Positions 54,847 through 64,000 of a stretch of DNA of 64,000 nucleotides are shown in pieces (position 1 is the first letter of the stretch; each line of letters starts with the position of its first letter). The notes below the pieces were generated by a model that saw only the letters and a program-made list of their open reading frames with translations, was not told the DNA's origin and made no database searches. Position numbers and translations under genes: made by a program. This DNA comes from Devosia sp. Leaf420 (GTDB lineage: Bacteria > Pseudomonadota > Alphaproteobacteria > Rhizobiales > Devosiaceae). The stretch spans positions 1-64,000 of the forward strand of contig NZ_LMQU01000002.1 of the NCBI RefSeq assembly GCF_001425445.1, read 5' to 3'.

Positions 54847-57800
54847 TCAGGAACTCGCCTCCGCCATCTTCGACATTTTCGAAAGGATTGCCGCTGTGCC
54901 CTTGAGACGCTGCTCCGGTGTCGGCCAATTACGCGCAAAGACCAGCTTCTGATCTGGTTTGATGCGAACCTGATTGGCGGGATCACTGACCATTTTGACC
55001 AGTGCCACCGGATTGGGGAACTCGTTGTTGCGAAGCGTCAGCACCGCGCCCTTGGGGCCGGCATCGACCTTTTCGACATTGGCGAGGCGGCAAAGCGATT
55101 TGACTAGGATAACCTTGAGCAGCGCCTCAACTTCCTCAGGAAGCGGTCCGAATCGATCAATGAGTTCGGCACCGGCCGCATCGATATCGCGAATGTCGGT
55201 GAGATCGCCGAGCTTGCGATAAAGCTGCATGCGCAGGGTCAGGTCGGGCACATAGTGCTCGGGGATCATCACCGGCATGCCGAGCGAAATCGCCGGGCTC
55301 CACTCGTTGCGATCCTCGTATTCTTCCTCGCCATTCTTGAGCGCGGCAACAGCCTCTTCCAGCATGGATTGGTAGAGCTCGTAACCGACCTCGCGGATAT
55401 GGCCCGACTGTTCGTCGCCGAGGAGATTACCCGCACCGCGAATATCGAGATCGTGGCTCGCGAGCTGGAAGCCTGCGCCGAGGCTTTCGAGCGATTGCAG
55501 CACGCCCAGGCGGCGCTCGGCCGTGTCGGTGAGCTTCTTGTCCGGCGGCACGGTGAACAGCGCATAGGCGCGCTGCTTGCCGCGGCCGACGCGGCCACGG
55601 ATCTGGTAGAGCTGCGCCAGACCAAAATTGTCGGCGCGATGCACGATCAGCGTATTGGCATTGGGAATATCGAGCCCGGATTCGACGATAGTCGTTGCCA
55701 AGAGGACGTCGAACTTGCCGTCGTAAAAGGCATTCATGATGTCGTCGAGCTCGCCCGGCGCCATCTGGCCATTGGCGGCGACGAAGCTGACTTCCGGCAC
55801 CTGCTGGCGCAGGAACTCGGCAATATCGGGCTGATCCTTGATGCGCGGCACGACATAAAAGCTCTGCCCGCCGCGATATTTTTCGCGCAGCAGCGCCTCG
55901 CGGATCGAGAGCGGATCGAAGGGCGAGATAAAGGTGCGGATGGTGAGGCGATCGACCGGCGGCGTCGCAAGAAGGCTCAGATCTCGCACACCGGTGAGCG
56001 CCAGTTGCAGGGTGCGCGGAATCGGCGTCGCCGTCAGCGTCAGCACATGCACATTGGCCTTGAGCTCCTTGAGGCGCTCCTTGTGCGACACGCCAAAGTG
56101 CTGCTCTTCGTCGATGATGAGCATGCCAAGGTCTTTGAACTTGATGGTCTTGGACAAAAGCGCATGGGTGCCGACGACGATGTCCACCTGACCATCGGCG
56201 AGGCCTTCCTTGGTCGCCTTGAGTTCATTGGCGCTGACCATGCGCGAGGCATGGCGCACGCGCACCGGCAGGCCCTGGAAGCGCTCGGAGAAGGTCTTGA
56301 AGTGCTGGCGCGCCAGAAGGGTCGTCGGCACGACAACCGCCACTTGCTTGCCTGACAGGGCAACGGCGAAGGCCGCGCGCAGCGCGACTTCGGTCTTGCC
56401 GAAGCCGACGTCGCCGCAGACGAGGCGATCCATGACCTTGCCCGTGGTGATGTCGTCGAAAACCGCCTCGATGGCCGTAAGCTGGTCTTCCGTTTCCTCA
56501 TAGGGGAAGCGGGCGGCAAATTCGTCATAGGCGCCGGCATTGATGTCGATGACATCGGCCTTGGTGAGCAGGCGCTGTGCGGCGAGCTTGATGAGTTGCT
56601 CCGCCATTTCGCGGATGCGCTTCTTGAGCTTACCCTTCTTGGCCTGCCAGGCGACGCCACCGAGCTTGTCGAGCGTGACCGAGGCATCGTCCGACCCATA
56701 ACGGGTCAGCAGTTCAATGTTTTCGACCGGCAGATAAAGCTTGGTTTCTCCCGCATATTGCAGCTCGACGCATTCATGCGGCGCGCCGCCCGCCTCGATG
56801 ACTTTGAGGCCGAGGAAACGGCCAATACCATGATCGACGTGGACGACGAGATCACCTGCTGACAGCAAAGCCGCCTCGGTCAGCGCGTCGGAAGCCTTCT
56901 TCTTGCGCTGCGGGCGAAGGATGCGTTCGCCCAAGATGTCCTGCTCGGACAGCACCAGCAGGTCGAGCGTTTCGAAGCCGGTTTCGAGCGGCAGCACGAC
57001 GAGAGACGTGGTCGCCGCGCTGACGGTTTCCGCATCGCGCCAGTTTTCCGCCATGCGCGGATTGGTCAGGCCATGGTCCTTGAGAACCTGCCCCATGCGG
57101 TCCCGAGTGCCAGCGCTCCAGCAGGCAATGATCACGCGGCGACCGGCGCGGCGTTCAGCCATCAGCCGGTCGACGACTGCCTGGAAGAGGTTGATGTCCG
57201 AGGCGAGGCGTTCGGCGGCAAAGGTCGGCGCAATGTGTCCACCGGCATCGTCGCCCTTCTTGGTGTTTGGCGACAGAAACGGCGAAAGCTGAATGACCGT
57301 GGCGCCGGCCAAAGCCTGCGGCGCCATATCGAGATCATAAAGAAGCTCTGGCTTGATGGGCTTATAGGGCGCCCCTGCCCCAGCAACCGGCGGCGCCAGG
57401 CGGGCCGCTTCGCGGGCATCATAATAGTCGCGGATTTGCGTCGCGCGCTCGGCAAAGGCCTCGCCAACCTGATCGTCGAACACGAAGGGCGCGTCGCCGA
57501 CATAGTCGGCCAGCCGATCCATGTGATCATAGAAAAACGGCAGCCAGTGTTCCGTGCCCGAATAGCGCGAGCCGCCGCTGACCGAGGCATAGAGGGTGTC
57601 GTCGACGGTATTGCCGCCGAAGGTCGCCGTGTAATTCTGTCGGAAGCGCCGAATGGTCTCCTCGTTGAGGATGACTTCGCTCATCGGCGTCAGGTCGATG
57701 CGCTTCAGCGTACCCGTCGTGCGCTGGGTATCGGGATCGAAGGTGCGGATCGATTCGAGCTGGCTGCCGAAAAAATCGAAGCGCAGCGGCGCGGACGCAC

Positions 57801-58332
57801 TGGCGGGATAGAGATCCACCAGACCGCCGCGCACGGCAAACTCGCCGCTTTCGCGCACAGTCGGAACGCGCAGATAGCCATTGTTGGCGGCCCAGGCGAT
57901 CAGCTTCTCGCTGTCCACAATGCGCCCGACCGCGGCCGAGAATGACATGCTCTCGACGACATCGCGCGGCGGCAGCTTTTGAATCAGCGCATTGACCGCC
58001 GTTAGCACAACAACGCCCCTGGCGCCGCTGGTCAGCGTCGCCAGCGTGCTCATGCGTGCAGCGATGGTTACGTTATTGGGCGAGACGCGATCATAGGGCA
58101 GACAGTCCCAGGCAGGCAGCGTCAGGATGGTGTGGCCGGGCAGCATGGCGCCCAACACTTCCGCCATGCGCTGCAGGCGACGCCCATCGCGCGCGACGAA
58201 GACGAGGCTTGCAGCATCATCCGGCGCCGCTTTCAGCCGGTCTTCCACCAGCTTGGCCAGCACCATGGGCTGCATGCCATCTGGCACATTGGACATGGTG
58301 CGCAGAGGCGGAAGACCGGTCATCTCGTTCAT
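54847..58332 (-). CDS. mfd: Transcription-repair coupling factor Mfd
   Basis: 1161 residues, full length. It removes stalled RNA polymerase and recruits UvrA. The order is a UvrB-like N-terminal part, the CarD-like RNA-polymerase-interacting domain (GDLVVHVDHGIGRFLGL, near 490), helicase motifs GDVGFGKTEVALRAAF (about 637-652), DEEQHFG (about 739) and TATPIPRTLQLAL, the TRCF/RecG-like HRADNFGLAQLYQIRGRVGR, and a C-terminal TRCF domain. It overlaps the upstream sdhE by four bases. Confidence 0.97.
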   Translation of the reverse strand: MNEMTGLPPLRTMSNVPDGMQPMVLAKLVEDRLKAAPDDAASLVFVARDGRRLQRMAEVLGAMLPGHTILTLPAWDCLPYDRVSPNNVTIAARMSTLATLTSGARGVVVLTAVNALIQKLPPRDVVESMSFSAAVGRIVDSEKLIAWAANNGYLRVPTVRESGEFAVRGGLVDLYPASASAPLRFDFFGSQLESIRTFDPDTQRTTGTLKRIDLTPMSEVILNEETIRRFRQNYTATFGGNTVDDTLYASVSGGSRYSGTEHWLPFFYDHMDRLADYVGDAPFVFDDQVGEAFAERATQIRDYYDAREAARLAPPVAGAGAPYKPIKPELLYDLDMAPQALAGATVIQLSPFLSPNTKKGDDAGGHIAPTFAAERLASDINLFQAVVDRLMAERRAGRRVIIACWSAGTRDRMGQVLKDHGLTNPRMAENWRDAETVSAATTSLVVLPLETGFETLDLLVLSEQDILGERILRPQRKKKASDALTEAALLSAGDLVVHVDHGIGRFLGLKVIEAGGAPHECVELQYAGETKLYLPVENIELLTRYGSDDASVTLDKLGGVAWQAKKGKLKKRIREMAEQLIKLAAQRLLTKADVIDINAGAYDEFAARFPYEETEDQLTAIEAVFDDITTGKVMDRLVCGDVGFGKTEVALRAAFAVALSGKQVAVVVPTTLLARQHFKTFSERFQGLPVRVRHASRMVSANELKATKEGLADGQVDIVVGTHALLSKTIKFKDLGMLIIDEEQHFGVSHKERLKELKANVHVLTLTATPIPRTLQLALTGVRDLSLLATPPVDRLTIRTFISPFDPLSIREALLREKYRGGQSFYVVPRIKDQPDIAEFLRQQVPEVSFVAANGQMAPGELDDIMNAFYDGKFDVLLATTIVESGLDIPNANTLIVHRADNFGLAQLYQIRGRVGRGKQRAYALFTVPPDKKLTDTAERRLGVLQSLESLGAGFQLASHDLDIRGAGNLLGDEQSGHIREVGYELYQSMLEEAVAALKNGEEEYEDRNEWSPAISLGMPVMIPEHYVPDLTLRMQLYRKLGDLTDIRDIDAAGAELIDRFGPLPEEVEALLKVILVKSLCRLANVEKVDAGPKGAVLTLRNNEFPNPVALVKMVSDPANQVRIKPDQKLVFARNWPTPEQRLKGTAAILSKMSKMAEASS

Positions 58333-58619
58333 TTTTCGATCCGTGCCTGATGGTCAGCGATCACCCGATCAAGGAAATCACGGTCGACATGCTCCGGCGG
58401 CTCTTCCTGCCGCATCACCCACTTGAGCAATGGCGGATCTTCCTCATCCATCAGCGCTTCGAGCCGACCGAGCGTCGCGGTGTCGAAACCCTCGATATTG
58501 GCATCGCAAAATGGCCCGAGAACCAGGTCCATTTCCTTGGTGCCGCGATGCCAGGCGCGATAACGCAGCCGCTTGCGACGAATAGCAATGTCCTCACCGG
58601 CGGTCATTTGAGACACCAT
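58329..58619 (-). CDS. sdhE: Succinate dehydrogenase FAD-assembly factor SdhE
   Basis: 96 residues (an ATG at 58607 is also possible). The motif RAWHRGTKEMDLVLGPF contains the family RGxxE that helps insert FAD into SdhA. The rest is a small helical bundle (LEALMDEEDPPLLKWVM). It is translated with mfd through an ATGA overlap, a neighbourhood seen in related genomes. No sdh genes are in the window. Confidence 0.9.
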   Translation of the reverse strand: MVSQMTAGEDIAIRRKRLRYRAWHRGTKEMDLVLGPFCDANIEGFDTATLGRLEALMDEEDPPLLKWVMRQEEPPEHVDRDFLDRVIADHQARIEK

Positions 58620-58701
58620 GATGCAAGTTTGTTCCCGATTTGGACATGTGTCTTACCGAGGTTGAAAAGGCTTGTCACCCTTTCCTTCGGCTAGAAAAGA
58701 C

Positions 58702-59055
58702 CTATTGCTCAAAGGGCGGCAGGCCCTCGTATTCTTCGCCGCTCAACTGCGTGACGATGCGGTTGTTGATCAGTTCGGCGCTTGCCAGTTCCAGCACGAC
58801 AACCTTGCCGCCGCCGCCAACGGTCACCGCCATCGGGGTATCGGCATCGTCGCCCAAAACCTTCCCGACCGTTCCGAGTAGCTTGCCCTCGCTGTCATAG
58901 ACTTCCTTGCCGACCGTCTGATCGACCGTCAGGCCGAGAACGGCGATCGAGGCATTGGGGTCGGTCAATTCAACCAGCGGCGCCTTTTCCTGCGCGAAAC
59001 TGGCGCCAGCCATGAGGCTGGCCAACAGGGCGGCGGTGATGATGGTCTTGCTCAT
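58702..59055 (-). CDS. Exported PRC-barrel-like protein
   Basis: 117 residues from ATG 59055, preceded by AGGAGAAAAAAG. A signal peptide is clear (SKTIITAALLASLMAGASFAQ). The mature part, with VGKEVYDSEGKLLGTVGKVLGD, is a short beta-barrel resembling the PRC-barrel fold. Likely periplasmic; role unknown. It is divergent from recG. Confidence 0.75.
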   Translation of the reverse strand: MSKTIITAALLASLMAGASFAQEKAPLVELTDPNASIAVLGLTVDQTVGKEVYDSEGKLLGTVGKVLGDDADTPMAVTVGGGGKVVVLELASAELINNRIVTQLSGEEYEGLPPFEQ

Positions 59056-59158
59056 GGCTTTTTTCTCCTGGGTCTTCCGCAACCCGCCTGAACGCAACCG
59101 GTTCCGCCCTGTTCTTCTCCTGTTCTTTTGTGCGACGTTTCGGGCAGGAGAATCACTC

Positions 59159-61267
59159 GTGTCGCGCCCAGAAACTCTTCAACCGCTGTTCCGCTCACTC
59201 CACGCCATCAAGGGCGTCGGGGACAAACTCGGCGCGCTGCTGACGCGGTTTTTCGGCGCGCCCGATGGCCAAGAAGCCATCGTCCTCGACATCCTGATGC
59301 ATATGCCGTCCGGCGTTGTCGATCGGCGTCGGCAGGTCGGCATTGCCGAGGCCTATCTCAACCAGATCGTCACGCTCAAACTCCACATTGACCGCCACCA
59401 GCCCCCGCCGCGCGGACGCGAGCACATTCCGCATCGGGTCTTCGCCCATGATGAGAGCGGCGATATCAGCCTCGTCTTCTTCCGGGCCCAAGGCGGCTGG
59501 GTCGAAAAGGCGCTGCCGGTCGGCGAGGAGCGCTATGTCTCGGGCAAGATCGATTTCTTCAACGGCGAAAAGCAGATCACGCATCCGGACTACATCGTCG
59601 AGGCAGAAAAATTCGCCACTCTGCCGCTCGTTGAGCCCGTCTATCCGCTCACCAATGGCCTGAGCTCAAAAGCCCTCGCCAAGCTCGTGCGCCAGGCAGT
59701 AGAGGCCGTCCCTCCATTACCCGAATGGATCGACGACACCACCCTTGCGCAACGCAAGTGGCCGACCTTTGCCGAAGCCATGCGCATGGTGCATCTGCCG
59801 GAAAATCCGGGTGAAGCCGAACTCTGGGCCCCTGCCCGGCAACGCCTCGCCTATGACGAATATCTCGCCGGTCAGATCACGCTCCAGCTTCTTCGCTCGT
59901 CGATGGTGTCGGAAGCCGGCGTCGCGCGCCGATTTACGGGAAAGGTTACGTCAAAGGTTGCCCAAGCGTTACCGTTTTCGCTGACTGAAGGGCAAAACCA
60001 GGCCCTCGAAGAAATCCGCGCCGACCTCGCCTCGCCCGAGCGCATGTCCCGGCTTTTACAGGGCGATGTCGGCTCCGGCAAGACCGTCGTCGCCCTGATG
60101 GCGATGGCTGCGATGGCCGAATCCGGCGCCCAATCCGCGCTGATGGCACCGACGGAATTGCTGGCCTCCCAACACTTTAGGACCATCAAACCGATCTGCG
60201 ACGCGGCCGGCCTCGGTTGTGCGCTCCTCACCGGCAAAATGCCCGCCGGCGAGCGCCGCGCTATTCTTGCCGGCCTCGCCGATGGCTCGACCACCATCGC
60301 CGTCGGCACCCACGCACTCTTCCAATCCGGCATCGAATTCAAAGACTTAGGCCTGACCGTCGTCGACGAACAACATCGCTTCGGCGTCCACCAACGCCTG
60401 GCGCTCTCGGAAAAGGGCCGGCATACCGACCTTCTGGTCATGACCGCAACGCCCATCCCGCGCACGCTCGTCCTGACCCATTTTGGCGACATGGCCGTCA
60501 GCGTCATTCGCGAAAAACCGCGCGGCCGCCAACCGATCGACACCGCCGTTCTCTCGATCGGCGATTATGATCGGGTCATCTCCCGCCTGCAGTCGCGGCT
60601 GGCCGAAGGCGCCCAAGCGTATTGGGTCTGTCCGCTGGTCGAGGAAAGCGAAACCCTCGAGGTTGTTTCCGCCGAGGACCGGTTCGCTGAACTGCAAAAA
60701 ATCTTCGGCCTCGACGTCGCTCTCGTCCATGGCCGCATGTCCGGCGCCGCCAAGCAGGAGGTCATGGCCCGCTTCAAGGCCAACGAAATCAAGCTACTAG
60801 TCGCCACCACCGTCATCGAAGTCGGCGTCGACGTGCCCAATGCTACGATCATGATCATCGAGCATGCGGAGCGCTTCGGCCTCGCCCAGCTCCACCAGCT
60901 TCGCGGCCGCGTCGGTCGCGGCTCCCAGCGCTCAGCGTGCCTTTTACTCTACAAAGACCCGGTCAGCGAAACTGCGAAAGCGCGTCTCGAAACGATCAAA
61001 TCCACCGAGGACGGTTTTGAAATCGCCGAACGCGATCTCGAACTTCGTGGCCAGGGCGATATTTTGGGCACTCGCCAATCCGGCATGCCCGGCTACCGCC
61101 TCGCCGTCCCCGACGTGCACCGCCACCTTTTGGAGTTCGCGCACGACGACGCGAAGGCGCTCATGCAGCGCAACCCCGCGCTGACTGGTGACGAGGGCGA
61201 GGCGGCGCGCACACTGCTTTATTTGTTCAGGAAGGACCTAGCGATTCCGCTGATAAGGGCGGGCTAA
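59159..61267 (+). CDS. recG: ATP-dependent DNA helicase RecG
   Basis: 702 residues from GTG 59159, preceded by GGCAGGAG; the open frame further upstream is opposite the PRC-barrel gene. It remodels stalled replication forks and Holliday junctions. An N-terminal OB-fold wedge (about 60-150) precedes the helicase core: GDVGSGKTVVALM (about 302-314), DEQHRFGVHQR (about 402), MTATPIPRTLV, ATTVIEVGVDVPNATIM, HQLRGRVGRGSQRS. Length is normal. Confidence 0.96.
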   Translation: MSRPETLQPLFRSLHAIKGVGDKLGALLTRFFGAPDGQEAIVLDILMHMPSGVVDRRRQVGIAEAYLNQIVTLKLHIDRHQPPPRGREHIPHRVFAHDESGDISLVFFRAQGGWVEKALPVGEERYVSGKIDFFNGEKQITHPDYIVEAEKFATLPLVEPVYPLTNGLSSKALAKLVRQAVEAVPPLPEWIDDTTLAQRKWPTFAEAMRMVHLPENPGEAELWAPARQRLAYDEYLAGQITLQLLRSSMVSEAGVARRFTGKVTSKVAQALPFSLTEGQNQALEEIRADLASPERMSRLLQGDVGSGKTVVALMAMAAMAESGAQSALMAPTELLASQHFRTIKPICDAAGLGCALLTGKMPAGERRAILAGLADGSTTIAVGTHALFQSGIEFKDLGLTVVDEQHRFGVHQRLALSEKGRHTDLLVMTATPIPRTLVLTHFGDMAVSVIREKPRGRQPIDTAVLSIGDYDRVISRLQSRLAEGAQAYWVCPLVEESETLEVVSAEDRFAELQKIFGLDVALVHGRMSGAAKQEVMARFKANEIKLLVATTVIEVGVDVPNATIMIIEHAERFGLAQLHQLRGRVGRGSQRSACLLLYKDPVSETAKARLETIKSTEDGFEIAERDLELRGQGDILGTRQSGMPGYRLAVPDVHRHLLEFAHDDAKALMQRNPALTGDEGEAARTLLYLFRKDLAIPLIRAG

Positions 61268-61288
61268 ATCGACCTACCCGCAGCTCCA

Positions 61289-61364
61289 TCGTCACCACCG
61301 GCCTTGTCCTGGTGGTCCATGCGGAGGCGAGATGGATTGCCGGGACGAGCCCGGCAATGACGAA
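61289..61364. repeat. 76-bp palindromic repeat, copy 2
   Basis: Same layout and orientation as the copy at 19581-19656 with about seven substitutions, several of which are outside the stems. It lies between convergent recG and glmS and could terminate either. Confidence 0.8.
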
Positions 61365-61383
61365 GGGCGGAATGATGTGCTGC

Positions 61384-63210
61384 CTACTCCACCGTAACCG
61401 ACTTCGCCAAATTCCTCGGCTGATCCACGTCCGTACCCATGAACACGGCAGTATGATAGGCCAGCAATTGCACCGGAATAGTCGCGAGGATCGGCGCGAC
61501 GAAGGAGTGGACGTGCGGGATTTCGATGATGTCGGCTACGCCATGGCCCACGGTCTTGGCGCCTTCGGCATCGGTGATCAGAATGATCTTGCCGCCACGG
61601 GCCGCGACTTCCTGCATATTGCTCAGGGTCTTGTCGACCAGTTCGTCCGATGGCGCGACGACGATCACGGGCATGGCTTCGTCGACCAGCGCGATCGGCC
61701 CATGCTTCAGTTCGCCGGCGGCATAGCCCTCAGCGTGGATATAGCTGATTTCCTTGAGCTTCAGCGCGCCTTCCATGGCGATCGGGAACATCGGGCCGCG
61801 GCCGAGATAGAGCACGTCCTTGGCCTTAGAGAGGCGCTTGGAAATCTCGATGATCTGACCTTCTGACCCCAGGGCCGTGGAGACCGCCGATGGCAGCGCC
61901 GTGAGCGCACGGACAAGTTCGGCTTCCTGCTCGGCGCTGACAACGCCACGCGCGCGGCCAGCCGCAATCGCAAGGCTTGCAAGAGATGTCAGCTGAGCGG
62001 TGAGCGCCTTTGTCGAGGCAACACCGATTTCTGGGCCGCAGAGGATTGGGAAAACCACCCCAGATTCGCGGGCAATGGTCGATTCCAGCGTATTGACCAG
62101 GCTTGCCACATGCTGGCCCTGGCTGGCGCAGTAGCGCAAAGCGGCCAGCGTGTCGGCGGTTTCGCCCGACTGGGAGATGAAGAGCGACAGGCCATTCTTG
62201 TCGAGCGGCGGCTCGCGATAGCGGAATTCGCTCGCCACATCGATATCGACCGGCAGTCGCGCATAGCGCTCGAACCAATATTTGGCGACCGCGCCGGCAT
62301 AGTAAGCCGTGCCGCAGGCGCTCATGGTCAGGCGAGAGAGATCGGCGAAATCGAAGGGCAGGTTTTCGCGGATCGCCACCTTCTCAGCGCCCATGTCCAC
62401 ATAATGGCTGAGCGTGTGCGAGATGGTTTCCGGCTGCTCGTAGATTTCCTTAGCCATGAAGTGGCGATGATTGCCCTTGTCGACCAGAAGCGCCGAGGCC
62501 TGCGACAGCATCTGCTCGCGCTGCACGATGGCGTCCTTGCCATCGCGGATAGTGACGCCAGCCGGGGTGATCACGGCCCAATCGCCATCTTCAAGATAGG
62601 TAAGCTTGGACGTAAACGGCGCCAGCGCCATGGCGTCCGAGCCGAGATACATTTCGGTCGTGCCATAGCCGACGGCCAGCGGTGCGCCATGGCGGGCCGC
62701 TATCAGCAGATTGGTCTCGCCCTTGAACATGAAGGCGAGTGCAAAGGCGCCCTTCAGCTTTTTCAGCGTGCGCGCGACGGCGAGTTCAGGGTCTGCGCCG
62801 TTGACAACTTCGCGGGTGACCCAGAGCGCGACGGATTCGGTATCCGTCTGCGTCTGAGGCAGGTAGCCGTCCTGAGCGAGATCGGCCAGAAGCTCGCGAA
62901 AGTTCTCTATGATGCCATTGTGGACTACGGCGACGCGATCGGTGGCATGCGGATGGGCGTTCGTTTCGGTCGGCGCGCCATGCGTGGCCCAGCGCGTGTG
63001 GCCGATGCCGATATGCCCGCCAAGCGGCTCCATGCCGAGCTTGGTCGCCAGATTGCCAAGCTTGCCCTCGGCGCGACGGCGAGCGATGAAGCCGCTTTCA
63101 AGCGTAGCAACGCCCGCGCTGTCATAGCCGCGATATTCCAGCCGCCTCAGGGCATCGACCAGACGATCCGCAACCGGCGCGTTACCGACGATTCCAACAA
63201 TGCCGCACAT
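61384..63210 (-). CDS. glmS: Glucosamine-6-phosphate synthase (isomerizing)
   Basis: 608 residues from ATG 63210, so that Cys2 of MCGIVGIVGN is the catalytic nucleophile after Met removal. It makes glucosamine-6-phosphate from fructose-6-phosphate and glutamine, the entry to peptidoglycan and LPS precursors. The glutaminase domain shows HTRWATHGAPTETNAHP; two SIS domains follow (SACGTAYYAGAVAKYW, SQSGETADTLAALRY), ending QPRNLAKSVTVE. It follows glmU with one base between, so the two steps are co-expressed. Confidence 0.97.
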   Translation of the reverse strand: MCGIVGIVGNAPVADRLVDALRRLEYRGYDSAGVATLESGFIARRRAEGKLGNLATKLGMEPLGGHIGIGHTRWATHGAPTETNAHPHATDRVAVVHNGIIENFRELLADLAQDGYLPQTQTDTESVALWVTREVVNGADPELAVARTLKKLKGAFALAFMFKGETNLLIAARHGAPLAVGYGTTEMYLGSDAMALAPFTSKLTYLEDGDWAVITPAGVTIRDGKDAIVQREQMLSQASALLVDKGNHRHFMAKEIYEQPETISHTLSHYVDMGAEKVAIRENLPFDFADLSRLTMSACGTAYYAGAVAKYWFERYARLPVDIDVASEFRYREPPLDKNGLSLFISQSGETADTLAALRYCASQGQHVASLVNTLESTIARESGVVFPILCGPEIGVASTKALTAQLTSLASLAIAAGRARGVVSAEQEAELVRALTALPSAVSTALGSEGQIIEISKRLSKAKDVLYLGRGPMFPIAMEGALKLKEISYIHAEGYAAGELKHGPIALVDEAMPVIVVAPSDELVDKTLSNMQEVAARGGKIILITDAEGAKTVGHGVADIIEIPHVHSFVAPILATIPVQLLAYHTAVFMGTDVDQPRNLAKSVTVE

Positions 63211-63211
63211 C

Positions 63212-64000
63212 TTATTTCCCCTTGGCCGCTTTTTTGGCCAGCGCCCTTTCGCGCAGTTTGGGCGCATAGCCCGGCTTGTTCACTTGGCTCGCGCGGCCAA
63301 AGGCCAGCGCGTCATCCGGCACATCTTCGGTGATGACGCTGCCTGATGCGGTATAAGCACCATTGCCGATCGTGACCGGCGCAACCAGCGAGGCGTTGGA
63401 CCCGATAAAGGCATTGTCGCCGATAATGGTCTTGTCCTTGTTCACACCATCATAATTACACGTAATGGTGCCCGCGCCGATATTGGTCTTCGTCCCGATC
63501 TCAGCATCGCCAAGATAGCTGAGATGCCCGGCTTTCGTGCCATCGCCGATCTTGGATTTTTTCACCTCGACGAAATTGCCGAGGTGCACGTCCCGTCCCA
63601 ATTCGGCGCCGCCGCGGATGCGCGCGAACGGACCGATGCTTGATCCCTCGCCAATGACGACATCTTCGATATCACAGAAAGCGCGAATTTCGACATTGTC
63701 GGCGATTTTGACGCCTGGACCAAAAACGACATTGGGAAAGACGGTGACGTCGCGGCCAAGCTCGGTGTCCCAGGAAAACCAGACACTTTTCGGATCGCGC
63801 AAGGTGACGCCGTTTTCCATGGCTTCGTTGCGCTTGAACTCCTGGAACGTCGCCTCGGCTTCGGCCAGTTTCAAGCGGTTATCGACGCCCACCAATTCCG
63901 CGGCATCGGCCTCGATGAAATCGACGCGGCGAGCGTCGCCCGCTGCCAGCTCTACCGCGTCGGTCAGGTAATATTCGCCCTTGGCATTCTTGTTCTCGAT
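63212..64000 (-). CDS. glmU: GlmU, C-terminal part (partial, runs off window)
   Basis: 262 residues are visible, in frame from base 64000. The bifunctional enzyme acetylates glucosamine-1-phosphate and then couples it to UTP. Present are the end of the uridylyltransferase domain (KNAKGEYYLTDAVE, GVDNR) and the left-handed beta-helix acetyltransferase domain with IGPFARIRGGAELG, GHLSYLGDAEIG, GAGTITCNYDGVNKDKTIIGD and FIGSNASLVAPV. The catalytic His is in KAGHLSY. The N-terminal half lies beyond the window. Confidence 0.96.
   Translation of the reverse strand: MENKNAKGEYYLTDAVELAAGDARRVDFIEADAAELVGVDNRLKLAEAEATFQEFKRNEAMENGVTLRDPKSVWFSWDTELGRDVTVFPNVVFGPGVKIADNVEIRAFCDIEDVVIGEGSSIGPFARIRGGAELGRDVHLGNFVEVKKSKIGDGTKAGHLSYLGDAEIGTKTNIGAGTITCNYDGVNKDKTIIGDNAFIGSNASLVAPVTIGNGAYTASGSVITEDVPDDALAFGRASQVNKPGYAPKLRERALAKKAAKGK

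Noticed and set aside
63196..63215. glmS ribozyme upstream of glmS
   Set aside because: Only one base separates glmU and glmS, and the ribozyme is known from Gram-positive bacteria; there is no room for it.

Overview
The window looks like a chromosomal segment of an alphaproteobacterium of the order Hyphomicrobiales (Rhizobiales), most like the Devosia/Pelagibacterium group. The clues are: a suf operon in the rhizobial order sufS2-B-C-D-S1-X-A preceded by a near-perfect Irr/ICE box; an IalB-family protein; a ScfR/RamB-type XRE regulator; an alphaproteobacterial-type RF2 with the programmed frameshift; and GC-rich codon use. The genus is an inference from protein style, not from a database search.

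Left edge (1-3.1 kb): a small accessory patch, visibly less GC-rich than the rest. It holds the end of what looks like an IS21-family insertion sequence, a Cap4/DUF4297-like nuclease cut off by it, a PD-(D/E)xK (PDDEXK_4) protein split by an in-frame stop, and an unrecognised zinc-ribbon-like protein. This reads as a decaying defence-type island.

3.2-10.2 kb: two convergent MFS transporters, a DEAD-box RNA helicase with a long leader, a GGDEF protein and aroA. 10.2-17.2 kb (minus strand): the complete suf Fe-S assembly operon, with an Irr-type box upstream and a palindromic repeat inside it. 17.5-29.8 kb: alpha/beta hydrolase, tyrS, a 1156-residue AsmA-like protein, Bcp, an M23 peptidase, prfB, a deformylase homologue missing two of three metal ligands, tRNA-Arg(CCT), and several small conserved proteins. 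29.8-37.3 kb: a DUF2076 protein, a FliK-like/FlhB-C-terminal pair, a glycosyltransferase, a K+ channel with a zinc ribbon, and an operon encoding a receiver protein, a tiny membrane protein and an SSS-type sensor kinase.

37.3-47.1 kb is a metabolic block. A ScfR-like regulator is divergent from a five-gene branched-chain-amino-acid-type ABC transporter, with palindromes lying over a candidate promoter. The convergent pxpBCA (5-oxoprolinase) operon follows. 47.1-54.7 kb: small hypotheticals, GIY-YIG protein, tRNA-Ser(TGA), quinone oxidoreductase, TerC, a split YeeE/YedE sulfur transporter overlapping a UbiH-like monooxygenase, an IalB-family protein and a GST. 54.8-64 kb: mfd, sdhE, a PRC-barrel-like protein, recG, glmS and the 3' part of glmU.

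Palindromic intergenic repeats of at least two families recur throughout. No CRISPR array, rRNA operon or complete mobile element was seen. The closest thing to something undescribed is the combination of the decayed island, the degenerate deformylase and the regulatory region at 38.98-39.05 kb; none is a demonstrably new system.
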